Shown here: piece after piece, positions 1 to 9,541 of the stretch
How positions within the stretch are numbered: position 1 is the stretch's first letter
How the letters are laid out: each line of letters opens with the position of its first letter
Assembly: GCF_000813965.1 (NCBI RefSeq)
Contig: NZ_JWLI01000007.1
Location: 355,150-419,149, forward strand
DNA from: Leisingera sp. ANG-M7
GTDB lineage: Bacteria; Pseudomonadota; Alphaproteobacteria; Rhodobacterales; Rhodobacteraceae
Reading direction: 5' to 3'
Length of the DNA: 64,000 nt
Position numbers and translations under genes: made by a program
The notes under the pieces: generated by a model
Seen by the model: only the letters and a program-made list of their open reading frames with translations
Told to the model about the DNA's origin: nothing
Database searches by the model: none

Positions 1-723
1 GTCACTGCCGCAGGCAAAGGAGCATTGGAGGACTACTTCGACACTGCCGCCGCGCTGGAGAACACATTGGAAGCACGCGGCAAAACAGCGGCTTTGGCGG
101 CCATCGCACGGACCCGGATGCCGGAAGGCGCCCTGTCTTTTGTGCGCCAAAGCAAGCCGCTGGGCCTTGGCCACGCTGTGGGATTGGCCGCACGTCTGGT
201 TGGGGACGAACCCTTTGCTGTGCTGTTGCCCGATGATGTCATTCGCGCGCCGCGCGGGGCGCTGCGCCAGATGGTGGAGGAGCATGCCGTGAGCCGCGGC
301 CACATGGTGGCAACCATGAAAGTTGCGCGCGAGCAGACCTCTTCCTACGGCATCCTGGATGTCGCTAGGGAGTACGGAAAACTCGCACACGCCCGGGGGA
401 TGGTTGAAAAACCGGATCCTGCGCTGGCGCCGTCAACACACGCCGTCGTTGGCCGGTACATTCTGGAGCCTTCGATTTTTGAGGCTCTATGCACCATTTG
501 CCCGGGCGCTGGCGGAGAGCTGCAACTGACGGACGCCATCAACGCGGACCTTCCCACAGCCGGCGTAACCGGGTTCCGGTTTGACGGCGAACGGTTTGAC
601 TGCGGCAGTGTACAAGGATTTGTGCAGGCGACGGCGGCCTTTGCTCTGGACCGGCCGGAACTGGCCCACGAATTGTCCGGCTTTCTTGCCGGGCGTGTTG
701 CCCCGGTTCCGCGGGCGGCATGA
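1..723 (+). CDS. galU: UTP-glucose-1-phosphate uridylyltransferase, 3' part
   Basis: The frame is open from base 1, so the gene begins upstream of the window and roughly the first 60 residues are missing compared with the usual length near 300. It makes UDP-glucose from UTP and glucose-1-phosphate in the cytoplasm. Visible family signatures are VTAAGKGALEDYFD at the very start, LGHAVG, LPDDVI in the nucleotide and metal site, and GMVEKPDP. The TTG at 25 would be an internal codon, not a start. UDP-glucose is a precursor for exopolysaccharide, which fits the glycan cluster 3 kb downstream. Identity is well supported; only the left edge is unknown. Confidence 0.9.
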   Translation, partial: VTAAGKGALEDYFDTAAALENTLEARGKTAALAAIARTRMPEGALSFVRQSKPLGLGHAVGLAARLVGDEPFAVLLPDDVIRAPRGALRQMVEEHAVSRGHMVATMKVAREQTSSYGILDVAREYGKLAHARGMVEKPDPALAPSTHAVVGRYILEPSIFEALCTICPGAGGELQLTDAINADLPTAGVTGFRFDGERFDCGSVQGFVQATAAFALDRPELAHELSGFLAGRVAPVPRAA

Positions 724-825
724 ATGCGGGACCTATTCGAAAGGATAGGCGGGTATCCGTCTAACCTTTTGGCGCCCGCGCCGCGCCGTGTCATATCTGG
801 CTCAGCCAGCAAAGGAGGCCGCGCA

Positions 826-1332
826 ATGCTTTTTAAAGCGCTCAAGATAGTTGCAATTTCCGTGTTCGCCGCGCAGCCGCTGGCAGCGGAACATCTGGGC
901 CAGCCAGCCGGAGAGGTAGTGCTGACGGTATCTGGAGCGCCGAAAGCGGAAAACGCCGGGGAAGCGGCGCATTTCGATCTGGCCATGCTGGAAGGACTGG
1001 GTGCCGTGGAGTTTGAAACGTCCACAATCTGGACGCAGGGAGTGCAGCATTTTGAAGGCGTGCCGCTGGATCAGCTGGTTGACCATCTGGGCATCACCGG
1101 AACCACGCTTCGGGCCACCGCCATCAACGACTATTCGGTGGACATCCCGCTGGCGGATGCTGTCGAAGGGGGCCCGATCATTGCCTACAAGCACAACGGC
1201 GAGGAAATGTCGGTGCGTGACAAGGGGCCGCTCTGGATTGTTTACCCTTATGACAGCAAAACCGAATATCAATCAGAGGTGGTTTATTCCCGCAGCATTT
1301 GGCAGCTCGACCGCATCGAAGTGATTGAGTAG
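826..1332 (+). CDS. Secreted molybdopterin-oxidoreductase-fold protein lacking cysteine
   Basis: This 168-residue protein starts at ATG 826 behind a strong AAAGGAGG site at 811-818; a longer in-frame extension to 724 has no comparable site. Residues 1-22 form a signal peptide (basic start, hydrophobic core, AQPLAA cleavage region), so it should be periplasmic. The body has the pattern of the oxidoreductase molybdopterin-binding fold (FEGVPLDQL, NDYSVDIP, GPLWIVYPYD). No cysteine occurs anywhere, so the Cys that ligates molybdenum in YedY/sulfite-oxidase enzymes is absent. It lies 55 bp before a membrane histidine kinase. I infer a ligand-binding accessory to that sensor rather than an enzyme. 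Confidence 0.7.
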   Translation: MLFKALKIVAISVFAAQPLAAEHLGQPAGEVVLTVSGAPKAENAGEAAHFDLAMLEGLGAVEFETSTIWTQGVQHFEGVPLDQLVDHLGITGTTLRATAINDYSVDIPLADAVEGGPIIAYKHNGEEMSVRDKGPLWIVYPYDSKTEYQSEVVYSRSIWQLDRIEVIE

Positions 1333-1387
1333 CGAGCGCTGAATCCAGCGCCTTTGGCTTGGCTGCCTGCATTTGAGGATGATGGCA

Positions 1388-3910
1388 ATGGCCGGCACAA
1401 AACGCAGAAAGATGTGGTTACAGGTCACTGCCTTTGTGCTGCCAGCCCTTTTGGGCCTGGCAGCCATTGCCTTTCTGGCGTTGAATGTGTCCCGCGATAT
1501 CACGCGGCTGAACTCTGCCAGTTCCGACAACATTCAATGGAACCTGTCTCAGACCGAGGTGGAGTTTCTCCAGTTCGAACTTGAACTGGCGCAGGCGCTG
1601 CAGGGCGACAGCCCGGATACTCGCAGCCTCCGGCGGAAGTTCGACGTCTTTTTCAGCAGAATACGCACGCTGCAGCAGGCATCCATCTACAGCGATTTGC
1701 GCGCAGTGCCGAAGTTCGCGGCCAATCTGGCGGCGGTTGCAGCCTTCCTAGACCGCGCCGTCCCTGTGATTGACAGCGATGAAGGTGCCTTGCTTGCCCT
1801 ATTGCCTGCGCTGGAACAAAAAACCGGGGCTGTCCGCCCGGATGTGCGGCGGCTGTCCGTTTCCGGCCTCAACTATTTTGCTGTGGAGTCCGACTTCCGG
1901 CGCGAGGCTTTTTCGGGCACGCTGATGCATTTGGCGATTGCCATTGCCGCGCTGGTGGCAGCGCTCGCCGTGCTTGCCTGTTACCTGGCTGTGCTGAACG
2001 CTCAGAACGTGCGGCGCAGGACACAGGTCACCGAAGCCAGTGAGCGGATGAACATCGTGACAAACACGTCTCTTGACGCGGTGGTCGTGGCGGATACGGC
2101 AGGGCGCATTACGGATTTCAATGCCGCTGCCGAACAGATTTTCGGCTATTCCGCGAAAGATGCAGTGGGTTGCGATCTGGGGGAGCTGATTGTGCCTGAA
2201 CATCACCGGGCTGCGCATCAGGCCGGTATGGCCCGCCTGCGCGCAACGGGCGAAAAGCGTGTTGTGGGAAGCGGGCGCTTCAAGCTTGAAGCGAAACGGG
2301 CGAACGGAGAAGTTTTTCCCGTGGAGCTTGCCATACAGGCGGCGGACACCAAGGATGGGGAAATCTTCATCGCATTCCTGCGTGATATTTCCAGTCAGGT
2401 GCAGGCAGAGGCCGAGCTTGTTCTGGCCCGCGACCGTGCAATGGCCGGCGAGAAAGCAAAAACCGATTTTCTGGCCACCATGAGCCATGAGATCCGAACC
2501 CCGTTGAATGGGCTGCTGGGTAATCTGACCCTTCTCGAGGAAACCCGGCTTAGTGCCAAGCAGTCCCGCTACATAAGAAACATGCAGACGTCCGGCAAAC
2601 TGCTGATGAGCCATATTTCGGATGTTCTGGACATTACCAAATTCGACGCGGGCAAACTGCGGCTGCACATGGTGGACATGAATATCAGCACACTGCTGAA
2701 AGACATTGTGGACAGCCTAAGCGGTGCAGCGGCGGGCAACGGCAGCACTTTGGAGTGGGGCTGGGCAGGGGCGCCACTCAACTGGGTTCACGCGGATCGG
2801 GACCGCATTCAGCACATTCTGATGAACATCGTCGGCAATGCAGTCAAGTTCACGAAAGACGGGCGGATATCCATCACCGCTCAGTCCAGTGCCGCTGACG
2901 AGGGGAAGACCATTCTGCAAATTTCGGTGCGGGATACTGGTACAGGCATCGACCCGGGCCTGCTGCCGCATATCTTCGATGATTTCGCGACCGGAGACAG
3001 CTCCTATGACCGGGAAGTCGGGGGAACCGGACTGGGTCTGGGGATTGCCCAGCGGTTTGTGAAAGCGCTGGGTGGCCGCATCACTGTCGAAAGCACTCCG
3101 GGTGAAGGCAGTGTCTTTAATGTCAGCTTGCCTGTTCAGGCCATTGCGGCACCTGAGCCGACGGCGAAGGCCCGGTTTGCTGCACCTGCCAGGAGGCGGG
3201 CAAATGTCCTGCTGGTGGAAGACAACGAGATCAATCGCCATGTCGCCCGGGAGATGCTGACAGCACAGGGGCATTTTGTGACCGAAGCGCACAATGGCCG
3301 GGAAGCGGTCGAGATCGCAGAAGAAACGGGCTTTGACCTGATCCTAATGGATATCAGCATGCCGGTCATGGACGGTCGCAGTGCCGCACGGGCGATCAGG
3401 ACCGGCGGCGGCGCGTCAGCGCGCACGCCGATTATTGCCGTGACAGCAAACGCGATGGCCGAGGAGCAGGAAGCCTTTCTGAAGGATGGCATGAATGATG
3501 TGCTGACCAAACCTTTGACACGTGAAGGCCTGTTGCAATTGATTGCAGACCACCCTTCCCCGGCTCCGTCAGCACCGGCAGGAGCTGCACTGCGGTCGCA
3601 GCAGCTTATTGAACTGGAGGAAACGGTTGGTGCAGAAGCTTTGCTCCCCCTCTTGAACCGCTTTGCAGCTGAAATGGAAGCCTTCCTCAAAGGTCTTGAG
3701 AACGGGCAGGATTTGGCTGCGAACGAAACCGCAGTCGAAGCCCACCGGATTGCCGGCAGTGCAGCGACCTTTGGGCTTCCGGAGTTGCGAAGTGCTCTGA
3801 TCCGTCTCGAAAAAGCGGCGCTCAGCCAGGACATTCAGGCGGCGGAATACGCGCTGAGCCCTTTGAGGAAGGCCTGGACCGCCACCAAGCCGGTGCTCAA
3901 CCTGACTTAG
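1388..3910 (+). CDS. Hybrid sensor histidine kinase with PAS, REC and HPt domains
   Basis: About 840 residues. The order is TM1 (about 10-32), a periplasmic loop, TM2 (about 173-196), a PAS domain (about 212-335), HisKA with phospho-acceptor His367 in MSHEIRTPLN, an HATPase domain with the GGTGLGLGIA G-box, a receiver domain with Asp655 in LILMDISMPVMDG, and a C-terminal HPt domain with His786 in AHRIAGSAATFG. It should run an internal His-Asp-His phosphorelay at the inner membrane, but no cognate output regulator is adjacent. ATG 1388 is preferred because GAGG at 1375-1378 is well spaced; ATG 1379 and 1382 are alternatives. The preceding periplasmic protein is the probable input partner. The stop overlaps that of the convergent export gene. 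Confidence 0.88.
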   Translation: MAGTKRRKMWLQVTAFVLPALLGLAAIAFLALNVSRDITRLNSASSDNIQWNLSQTEVEFLQFELELAQALQGDSPDTRSLRRKFDVFFSRIRTLQQASIYSDLRAVPKFAANLAAVAAFLDRAVPVIDSDEGALLALLPALEQKTGAVRPDVRRLSVSGLNYFAVESDFRREAFSGTLMHLAIAIAALVAALAVLACYLAVLNAQNVRRRTQVTEASERMNIVTNTSLDAVVVADTAGRITDFNAAAEQIFGYSAKDAVGCDLGELIVPEHHRAAHQAGMARLRATGEKRVVGSGRFKLEAKRANGEVFPVELAIQAADTKDGEIFIAFLRDISSQVQAEAELVLARDRAMAGEKAKTDFLATMSHEIRTPLNGLLGNLTLLEETRLSAKQSRYIRNMQTSGKLLMSHISDVLDITKFDAGKLRLHMVDMNISTLLKDIVDSLSGAAAGNGSTLEWGWAGAPLNWVHADRDRIQHILMNIVGNAVKFTKDGRISITAQSSAADEGKTILQISVRDTGTGIDPGLLPHIFDDFATGDSSYDREVGGTGLGLGIAQRFVKALGGRITVESTPGEGSVFNVSLPVQAIAAPEPTAKARFAAPARRRANVLLVEDNEINRHVAREMLTAQGHFVTEAHNGREAVEIAEETGFDLILMDISMPVMDGRSAARAIRTGGGASARTPIIAVTANAMAEEQEAFLKDGMNDVLTKPLTREGLLQLIADHPSPAPSAPAGAALRSQQLIELEETVGAEALLPLLNRFAAEMEAFLKGLENGQDLAANETAVEAHRIAGSAATFGLPELRSALIRLEKAALSQDIQAAEYALSPLRKAWTATKPVLNLT

Positions 3911-5103
3911 TAGTTGAAGGCGCCGATGAGGCGGCCGACCTCTCCCAGATTAGTGATTGTGCTGTCATAGCAGGCAATGGCATCCCCGGGCAGGAGGAAG
4001 GGGTCATAATCGTCCCGGTCAGCGCGGCGCAGCAGGTCTTCGATCCTCCGTTCGATCACAACCGACACTTGGGTGACCGGGTTTCGGGAAAAAAGGACGG
4101 AAGAGCGGTGCGCGCTGGTGGCGCGAGCGCCGCCTACGCAGTTGGTGTCCACCACCGCCTGCAGGTACCGCGTGCCATAGGGAAACTCACGCACCTCGCG
4201 GCCAATAGCAGAAAGCGCGTTGCCTGCTGCCGGCTGGGTGAGGTTCGACAAGAAAAGTGTCACCCCCGGCGGGCTGATGGGGCTGGGCCGCATCAGGTCT
4301 TCCTGGAAGCACCCGCGGCTGGGCACATGCACCTGGTCGCCTGTGAGCAGCATGATGTCGACGGCGTTCTGGCCTTCGAACACTCCACGCATGTCCAGCA
4401 GGTAGAGGCTGCTGCCGCGCCGCACCTCGACTGCCGAGATATCCGCATCCGGGCGCACCCCGCCTGCCGCACGCAATGCCGCTGACAGGTTGCGCGCCTC
4501 GGTCGAGGCCCCCAGCGCGCCCTGCCTGCGGGAATCCACTTCGTCACCAGGCACACCGCCGATTTCCACGGCTTTAGGCTCAAAAACAGCTCCTGAAACA
4601 CCCACCGTGACTGAGGCAAAATCAGCGGCCCGGACCGACAGACGCGGCCGGTCAGAGTAGAAGTCTTCGGCGATCAGTTTCGCGGCAATGTCATTCTCAA
4701 TCTGGATGGCCGTTCGGCCCTGCGCGCGGATCGGTGAAAGGAAGGGAAGCTTCAGCGTGCCATCCCGCGAGATCACATAGTCGCCGTTGAAAGTTTCATC
4801 ATCGCCGATACGCACGTTCACCAGATCATTGCGGGTGAACCGTTCTCCCGCAAGTGCAGCCTGCGCAGTTCCGGCTCCCTTACCGCCGGTTCCGCCGGCA
4901 GCGGGGCGGCACCTGGACTCATTCATTGTCTGAGACTGCAGAAAACCGGCTTCGCTGCGGGACACCACCGGTTCACGGTATTGTGCCTGATACCCGTCAC
5001 CAGAGGCAATTGGCTCCAGGTTGTCCGGCGGATCGATTTGCGCACAGCCGCTCAAGGACAAGACCGCCAGAATTGCCGTTCCATTTTTGAGGGGCTTTAT
5101 CAT
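3907..5103 (-). CDS. Wza/KpsD-like polysaccharide export lipoprotein
   Basis: A 398-residue outer-membrane polysaccharide export protein. ATG 5103 gives MIKPLKNGT followed by a lipoprotein signal with lipobox LSGC, so Cys is near residue 20; GTG 5115 is an alternative start. The central part (RIGDDETFNGDYVISRDG, then LPFLSPIRAQGRT) is the poly-export domain, and later segments look like SLBB-type repeats. Such proteins form the outer-membrane channel for capsule or exopolysaccharide. It is transcribed away from the flippase and glycosyltransferases, with a 200 bp divergent promoter region between them. The 3' end overlaps the convergent kinase by 4 bp. No Wzc-like copolymerase is present in this window. 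Confidence 0.85.
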   Translation of the reverse strand: MIKPLKNGTAILAVLSLSGCAQIDPPDNLEPIASGDGYQAQYREPVVSRSEAGFLQSQTMNESRCRPAAGGTGGKGAGTAQAALAGERFTRNDLVNVRIGDDETFNGDYVISRDGTLKLPFLSPIRAQGRTAIQIENDIAAKLIAEDFYSDRPRLSVRAADFASVTVGVSGAVFEPKAVEIGGVPGDEVDSRRQGALGASTEARNLSAALRAAGGVRPDADISAVEVRRGSSLYLLDMRGVFEGQNAVDIMLLTGDQVHVPSRGCFQEDLMRPSPISPPGVTLFLSNLTQPAAGNALSAIGREVREFPYGTRYLQAVVDTNCVGGARATSAHRSSVLFSRNPVTQVSVVIERRIEDLLRRADRDDYDPFLLPGDAIACYDSTITNLGEVGRLIGAFNY

Positions 5104-5304
5104 TCTACTGCTCACGCGATCACTGCGGGTTGTACCGGTGATACGGAATTCGGCCTCAGCGGTCGAGAGCCCGTTGATATTGCGGTGCTATCCGTTCGGA
5201 TATGCGACAGTTCTGTTGCACCGTTGCCCTGTCCCAGGGGGCAAGGGACAGCAGGTTCGCACACCCGGTATGACTTGATCCAACAGCCCTTTGGACAGGT
5301 CCCG

Positions 5305-6540
5305 ATGCCCCGTACCTTGCAAATTCCCTCCTTCGCAAAGAACCTCTTGGCCTACGGCGCGTCTGAGGCGGCAGCCAAGGTATCGCGGCTTCTGGTGGTT
5401 GTCGCGGTGGCACGCACGCTCGACCTGGATCAGATTGGCATTGCCGCGGCGGCACTGGCGGCGGCTGATATTGTCAAATCGCTGACGGAAAACGGCGTCA
5501 TTCAAAAGATCATCGCGGCCCCGCAGGCTCAGCTGCAGCAGACCTGTGCCACCGCGCACCGCATTTTCTGGGTCTGGTGCGTCGGATTGTTTTTGCTTCA
5601 GTCGCTAGCTGGGCTTGTGCTTTTTGCCAGCGGCGGCAGCGCCATGCTGCTGGCACTGGTGCTTCTTCTGGCAGGTGAATACCTGTTCATGCCCGCCGGA
5701 CTGGTGCAGGCAGGCCTCGCCATGCGGGCAGGAAAGCTGCGCCAGACTGCCGCCATTTCGGGCACGCAGATCGTGGCGTCAAACCTGTTGTCGGTGTTGC
5801 TGGCGCTGATTTGGCCTTCTGCCCTGGTGCTGGTGCTGCCGCGCCTGCTGACCGCGCCGTTCTGGCTGATTGCCATGCGCCGCCTGCACCCATGGAACCC
5901 GGATCCGTCCCAAGGCTATGCGCCGCTACGCCCGTTCTTAGCCTATGGATGGGCGGTTCTGGGCGTCGAACTGGTCAAGGCGCTGCGCCTGCAGGCCGAC
6001 AAGGTTATCGTGGGCGCCCTGATGGGGGCAGAGACGCTTGGCCTTTATTTCATGGCCTTCAATGCCGGTCTCAGCCTGTCCAACTCCTTCACCGTGGCTT
6101 TCTCCACCGTTCTGTTCCCGCATCTCTGTGCTAGCGCGGACAAGCTGCAGGCGCTGCGTCAAAGCGTGCTGCTGGCAATCGGGATCATCGCACCGGCTGT
6201 CATCGCGCAGTCGCTGCTGGCCCCGCTCTATGTCCCAGTCCTGTTCGGGGCGGGCTGGGCAGGCATCGAGGGTGTTGTGTCGATCCTTTGCCTGGTTGCG
6301 ATCCCGACCACGCTTTGGTCCGCAGCCGCTGGCTGGCTGCGGGCAAACGGCAAGCCAGGCCAGGAATTCCGGGTCACGCTTGCCACCACTGGGGCGCTGA
6401 TCCTGAACACCTGCCTGCTTGCACCCTACGGCTTGACAGCCGTTGCCGCCGGCTATGCCGCCGTCGCCGCGCTGATGATGACCCTGGCATCGCTGCCCAC
6501 CCTTTCCATGGCCTTCCGCCACCGCACCGTTGAGGTTTGA
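5305..6540 (+). CDS. Wzx-like polysaccharide flippase
   Basis: A 411-residue integral membrane protein with about twelve hydrophobic segments, of the PST/MATE-like oligosaccharide flippase family that moves lipid-linked glycan units to the periplasmic face. ATG 5305 (MPRTLQIPSF) follows ACAGGT; the reading frame is open further upstream to 4981, but that stretch overlaps the divergent export gene and lacks protein-like composition. The N-terminus (AKNLLAYGASEAAAKVSRLL) resembles the opening helix of this family. It starts a plus-strand operon with three glycosyltransferases, only 3 bp before the next gene. Substrate unknown. Confidence 0.85.
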   Translation: MPRTLQIPSFAKNLLAYGASEAAAKVSRLLVVVAVARTLDLDQIGIAAAALAAADIVKSLTENGVIQKIIAAPQAQLQQTCATAHRIFWVWCVGLFLLQSLAGLVLFASGGSAMLLALVLLLAGEYLFMPAGLVQAGLAMRAGKLRQTAAISGTQIVASNLLSVLLALIWPSALVLVLPRLLTAPFWLIAMRRLHPWNPDPSQGYAPLRPFLAYGWAVLGVELVKALRLQADKVIVGALMGAETLGLYFMAFNAGLSLSNSFTVAFSTVLFPHLCASADKLQALRQSVLLAIGIIAPAVIAQSLLAPLYVPVLFGAGWAGIEGVVSILCLVAIPTTLWSAAAGWLRANGKPGQEFRVTLATTGALILNTCLLAPYGLTAVAAGYAAVAALMMTLASLPTLSMAFRHRTVEV

Positions 6541-6543
6541 GAC

Positions 6544-7467
6544 ATGCCGTATTTCTCCGTAATCATTCCCAGCTTCAACGCTGCCGCCACAATCCTGAAA
6601 ACCCTGGCTGGGCTCCAGGCCCAACACTGCACCGACTGGGAAGCGGTCGTGGTTGATGACGGATCAATGGATGAGACCCGCACCCTGGTGCGGCACGCGG
6701 GCCGGTCGGATACCCGGATCCGGCTGGTCCGCAACCCAGGAAAAGGCCCCAGTGCGGCCCGCAACTTCGGCGTTAAGGAACATGCCCGTGGCGCCGTGGT
6801 TGCGTTCTGCGATGCGGACGACATTTGGCATCCCGGAAAACTCACTGGGCTTTCGAGCTGTTTCAAAGACCGGTCGGTGCATGGTGTCTTTGGCCAGATC
6901 GGCTTTTTCCGCACAACACCATCGGATGCTCATGTGTTTTCAACCGTGCCCGAGAACGATGTGACAATCAGCATGCTGCTGGGAGAAAACCCGATTTGCA
7001 CTATGTCGAATTTTGCCGTGCGGCGCAGCGTCTTTGCTGCGACCGGCGGCTTCGACGAGGCAATGGTCCACAACGAAGATCTGGAGTGGCTGATCCGCCT
7101 GGTCGGCGGCGGCGCGCGGGTGACCGGAATAGACAGCCTGCATACCTACTACCGAACTTCCGTTGGCGGATTGTCGACAGATCTTGAGGCAATGCGGGCA
7201 GGCCGTGAACAGGCAATTGCAACCGCCGCCGGTTTTGGTGTGGTTCCAAGCGCCGCCTCTCATGCCACTTACCACCGCTACCTTGCCCGCCGGGCGCTTC
7301 GTCTGAATGGGGCTCCGGCTTATGCGCTGAAACAAGCTGTGTCCGGCATTCTCAAAAGCCCGCGCGGATTTTTCTCCCCGTTCCGCAGGGGCGGCCTTAC
7401 ATTGGTCGGCTCACTGCTGGCGCCGTTCCTGCCCCGGCCGCTGCGCCGGAACCTGTTTTCCCGTTAA
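6544..7467 (+). CDS. Family 2 glycosyltransferase
   Basis: A 307-residue GT-A fold enzyme. The N-terminus SVIIPSFNAAATILKTL and VVVDDGS are the nucleotide-sugar binding elements, CDADD near residue 90 is the DXD-type metal site, and NEDLEWLIRL holds the probable catalytic acidic pair. It should transfer a sugar from an NDP-sugar to a lipid-linked or polymer acceptor at the cytoplasmic membrane. It starts 3 bp after the flippase stop, so the two are in one operon. Donor and acceptor cannot be read from the sequence. Confidence 0.88.
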   Translation: MPYFSVIIPSFNAAATILKTLAGLQAQHCTDWEAVVVDDGSMDETRTLVRHAGRSDTRIRLVRNPGKGPSAARNFGVKEHARGAVVAFCDADDIWHPGKLTGLSSCFKDRSVHGVFGQIGFFRTTPSDAHVFSTVPENDVTISMLLGENPICTMSNFAVRRSVFAATGGFDEAMVHNEDLEWLIRLVGGGARVTGIDSLHTYYRTSVGGLSTDLEAMRAGREQAIATAAGFGVVPSAASHATYHRYLARRALRLNGAPAYALKQAVSGILKSPRGFFSPFRRGGLTLVGSLLAPFLPRPLRRNLFSR

Positions 7468-7487
7468 CTTTTTCGAGGTTCACAACC

Positions 7488-8486
7488 ATGGCCTTCACAT
7501 CAATTGTCGTTCCAGCTTTCAATGCCGAGAAAACGCTCGTTGACACTCTTCTTTCCTTGCAGAGGCAAACCTGTACGGAGTTTGAGGTCATTGTGGTCAA
7601 TGACGGCTCCACAGACACAACCGCCGCGATTGCTGCGGGCTTTTGCAGCGACCCGCGCTTTCGCGTGATTCACCAGAAAAACCGCGGCCTTGCTGGAGCG
7701 CGCAACTCGGGTATTGCTGGCGCACAGGGCGATGTAGTGGCGTTTTGCGACGCAGACGACATGTGGGAGCCGGGAAAGCTGGCCCGCCATATCAGCCATC
7801 TGGAGGCCAAGCCCCATGTAGGCATAAGCTATGCCGGATCTGCTTTCATCTCAGAAGATGGCGCCCTTACGGGCCAGTCGCAGCGGCCGCGGCTGCAAAA
7901 CATCGACGCCAAACACATTTTCAAGCGCAACCCGGTCGGAAACGGATCTGCGGCCGTGATCCGGCGGGCAGTGTTTGACGAAATCGCCTTCCGGCCCCGG
8001 TCCGAGACCGAGCGCGACTGGTATTTCGACGAGACTTTCCGCCAATCCGAGGACATCGAATGCTGGCTGCGGATTGCCTTAACGACCAACTGGGCATTCG
8101 AAGGGATCCCGGGCCTGCTCACACGCTACCGGATCAATTCAGGCGGGCTTTCGGCGGCGACAGACCGCCAGCTTGCCGCGTGGGAGCGGATGGTTCGAAA
8201 GCTCTCAAAGTTTAACTCCGGTTTCTTTGCGGAAGAAACAGAAGTGGCGCGGGCATATCAGATCCGCTACCTCAACCGTCGCGCCATCAGTGATCTGGAC
8301 AGCAGCCGCGCTGTACATCTTGCCAGGGTGTGGCTTGCCTGTTCCCTGCGGCCGCTTTGGGAGGAGCCGTTGAAGTCCGTGGCAACCCTGGCGGCGACTG
8401 CGCTGCTTGCCGTGACTGGGCCGAAGGCTTTGCGGAAAACAATGGACCTGGCCGCACGGGCACACCGGACCGAGGCTTTGACATGA
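7488..8486 (+). CDS. Family 2 glycosyltransferase
   Basis: A 332-residue GT2 enzyme, related to its upstream neighbour. It shows SIVVPAFNAEKTLVDTL, VVNDGST, CDADDMWEPGKL and SEDIECWLRI, in the usual order for the nucleotide site, DXD metal site and catalytic region. The C-terminal 60 residues are more hydrophobic and basic and may associate with the membrane. The gene starts 20 bp after the previous stop with GAGG upstream. Its stop overlaps the next start as ATGA (8483-8486), which indicates translational coupling. Sugar specificity unknown. Confidence 0.88.
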   Translation: MAFTSIVVPAFNAEKTLVDTLLSLQRQTCTEFEVIVVNDGSTDTTAAIAAGFCSDPRFRVIHQKNRGLAGARNSGIAGAQGDVVAFCDADDMWEPGKLARHISHLEAKPHVGISYAGSAFISEDGALTGQSQRPRLQNIDAKHIFKRNPVGNGSAAVIRRAVFDEIAFRPRSETERDWYFDETFRQSEDIECWLRIALTTNWAFEGIPGLLTRYRINSGGLSAATDRQLAAWERMVRKLSKFNSGFFAEETEVARAYQIRYLNRRAISDLDSSRAVHLARVWLACSLRPLWEEPLKSVATLAATALLAVTGPKALRKTMDLAARAHRTEALT

Positions 8487-9472
8487 ATGCTATTCGCGTA
8501 ATCCATCTGGTTGATGACACCACGGCAGGCGGTGTGATGCGCGTTGTCGGCCACATGATGACAACGCCTGATCTTACGCGCGAGGCTGATCACAGTTTGC
8601 TGGAGGTTAAACGGAACAGTCTTTGTATAGGGCGGGTGGAAGCTGATGTGATCATTTCGCATCTTGCAATAAGCTGGCGCCTTCTACCCTTGCTGGCCGC
8701 ATTACGTGTCTTGAACCCCGCAGCGCGGCTTGTTCATGTCGAGCACAGTTACACCAAGTGTTTCACCGTAATAAATGTAAGACGGAAACGGCGGTTCGGC
8801 GCTCTACTCAAACTTTCATATGCCCTTTTCCACGATGTCGTTGCCGTCAGTGCAGCGCAGGGGAAGTGGCTGAGGGATGAGGGCTTCGTGCGGCCGGACG
8901 CTCTGCATGTCATTCCCTCCTGCGTTGATCTGTCTGCTTTCCGGAAACTGGCACCGCCAGAGGGCGCGGTGAAGACAATCGGTGCCATTGGACGGCTGGA
9001 ACCGCAGAAGGGGTTTGATATCCTGATCAAGGCTTTCCGCGAAATCAGCGACCCCGGCATTGCCCTTCATATCTTTGGTCAGGGGGCGGAGGAGAAGCCA
9101 CTCCGTGACCTCGCCGCCGGGGATCCCCGAATACATTTTGAAGGCTTTTCTTCTAACCTGGTTGGGGCCATGGCCAGTCTTGACGCGGTGATGATGCCAT
9201 CGCGATGGGAGGCCTACGGGCTGGTTGCGATTGAATCCCTGGCAGCAGGACGCAGGCTGCTTGTCAGCAACGTCGATGGGCTTACGGATCACTTACCTCA
9301 TGGAGCCGTATTGGTTGACGGCGCAGGAATTAAACCATGGCAAAGCGCACTAGAAGAGCTTTTTGCAGCACCGCCGAGACCCCGCGGGCCAGGGTACACT
9401 CACAACTTTGAAAGTCATTTTTCCGGATGTTGGAGAACGCTGTTCTTGCTCTCTGGCATTGCGTCACAGTGA
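8483..9472 (+). CDS. Family 4 glycosyltransferase
   Basis: A 329-residue GT-B fold glycosyltransferase. ATG 8483 (MNAIRVIHLVDDTTAGGVMR) overlaps the upstream stop; an in-frame extension to 8330 lies inside the previous gene and is rejected. The C-terminal half carries the GT4 signatures GRLEPQKGFDIL and the E-x7-E motif in SRWEAYGLVAIESLAAG. It closes the four-gene glycan operon. The C-terminus is somewhat short compared with typical GT4 enzymes (about 370), and the sequence beyond 9472 loses coding character, so the cluster may have been cut here by rearrangement. No polymerase gene is seen. Confidence 0.85.
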   Translation: MNAIRVIHLVDDTTAGGVMRVVGHMMTTPDLTREADHSLLEVKRNSLCIGRVEADVIISHLAISWRLLPLLAALRVLNPAARLVHVEHSYTKCFTVINVRRKRRFGALLKLSYALFHDVVAVSAAQGKWLRDEGFVRPDALHVIPSCVDLSAFRKLAPPEGAVKTIGAIGRLEPQKGFDILIKAFREISDPGIALHIFGQGAEEKPLRDLAAGDPRIHFEGFSSNLVGAMASLDAVMMPSRWEAYGLVAIESLAAGRRLLVSNVDGLTDHLPHGAVLVDGAGIKPWQSALEELFAAPPRPRGPGYTHNFESHFSGCWRTLFLLSGIASQ

Positions 9473-9541
9473 AGGAGTTCACCGGCGGGCAGTGTTTTTT
9501 GAGTGCCGAGAGTGAACTGCACGGATCTGAGAACGCTTTCC

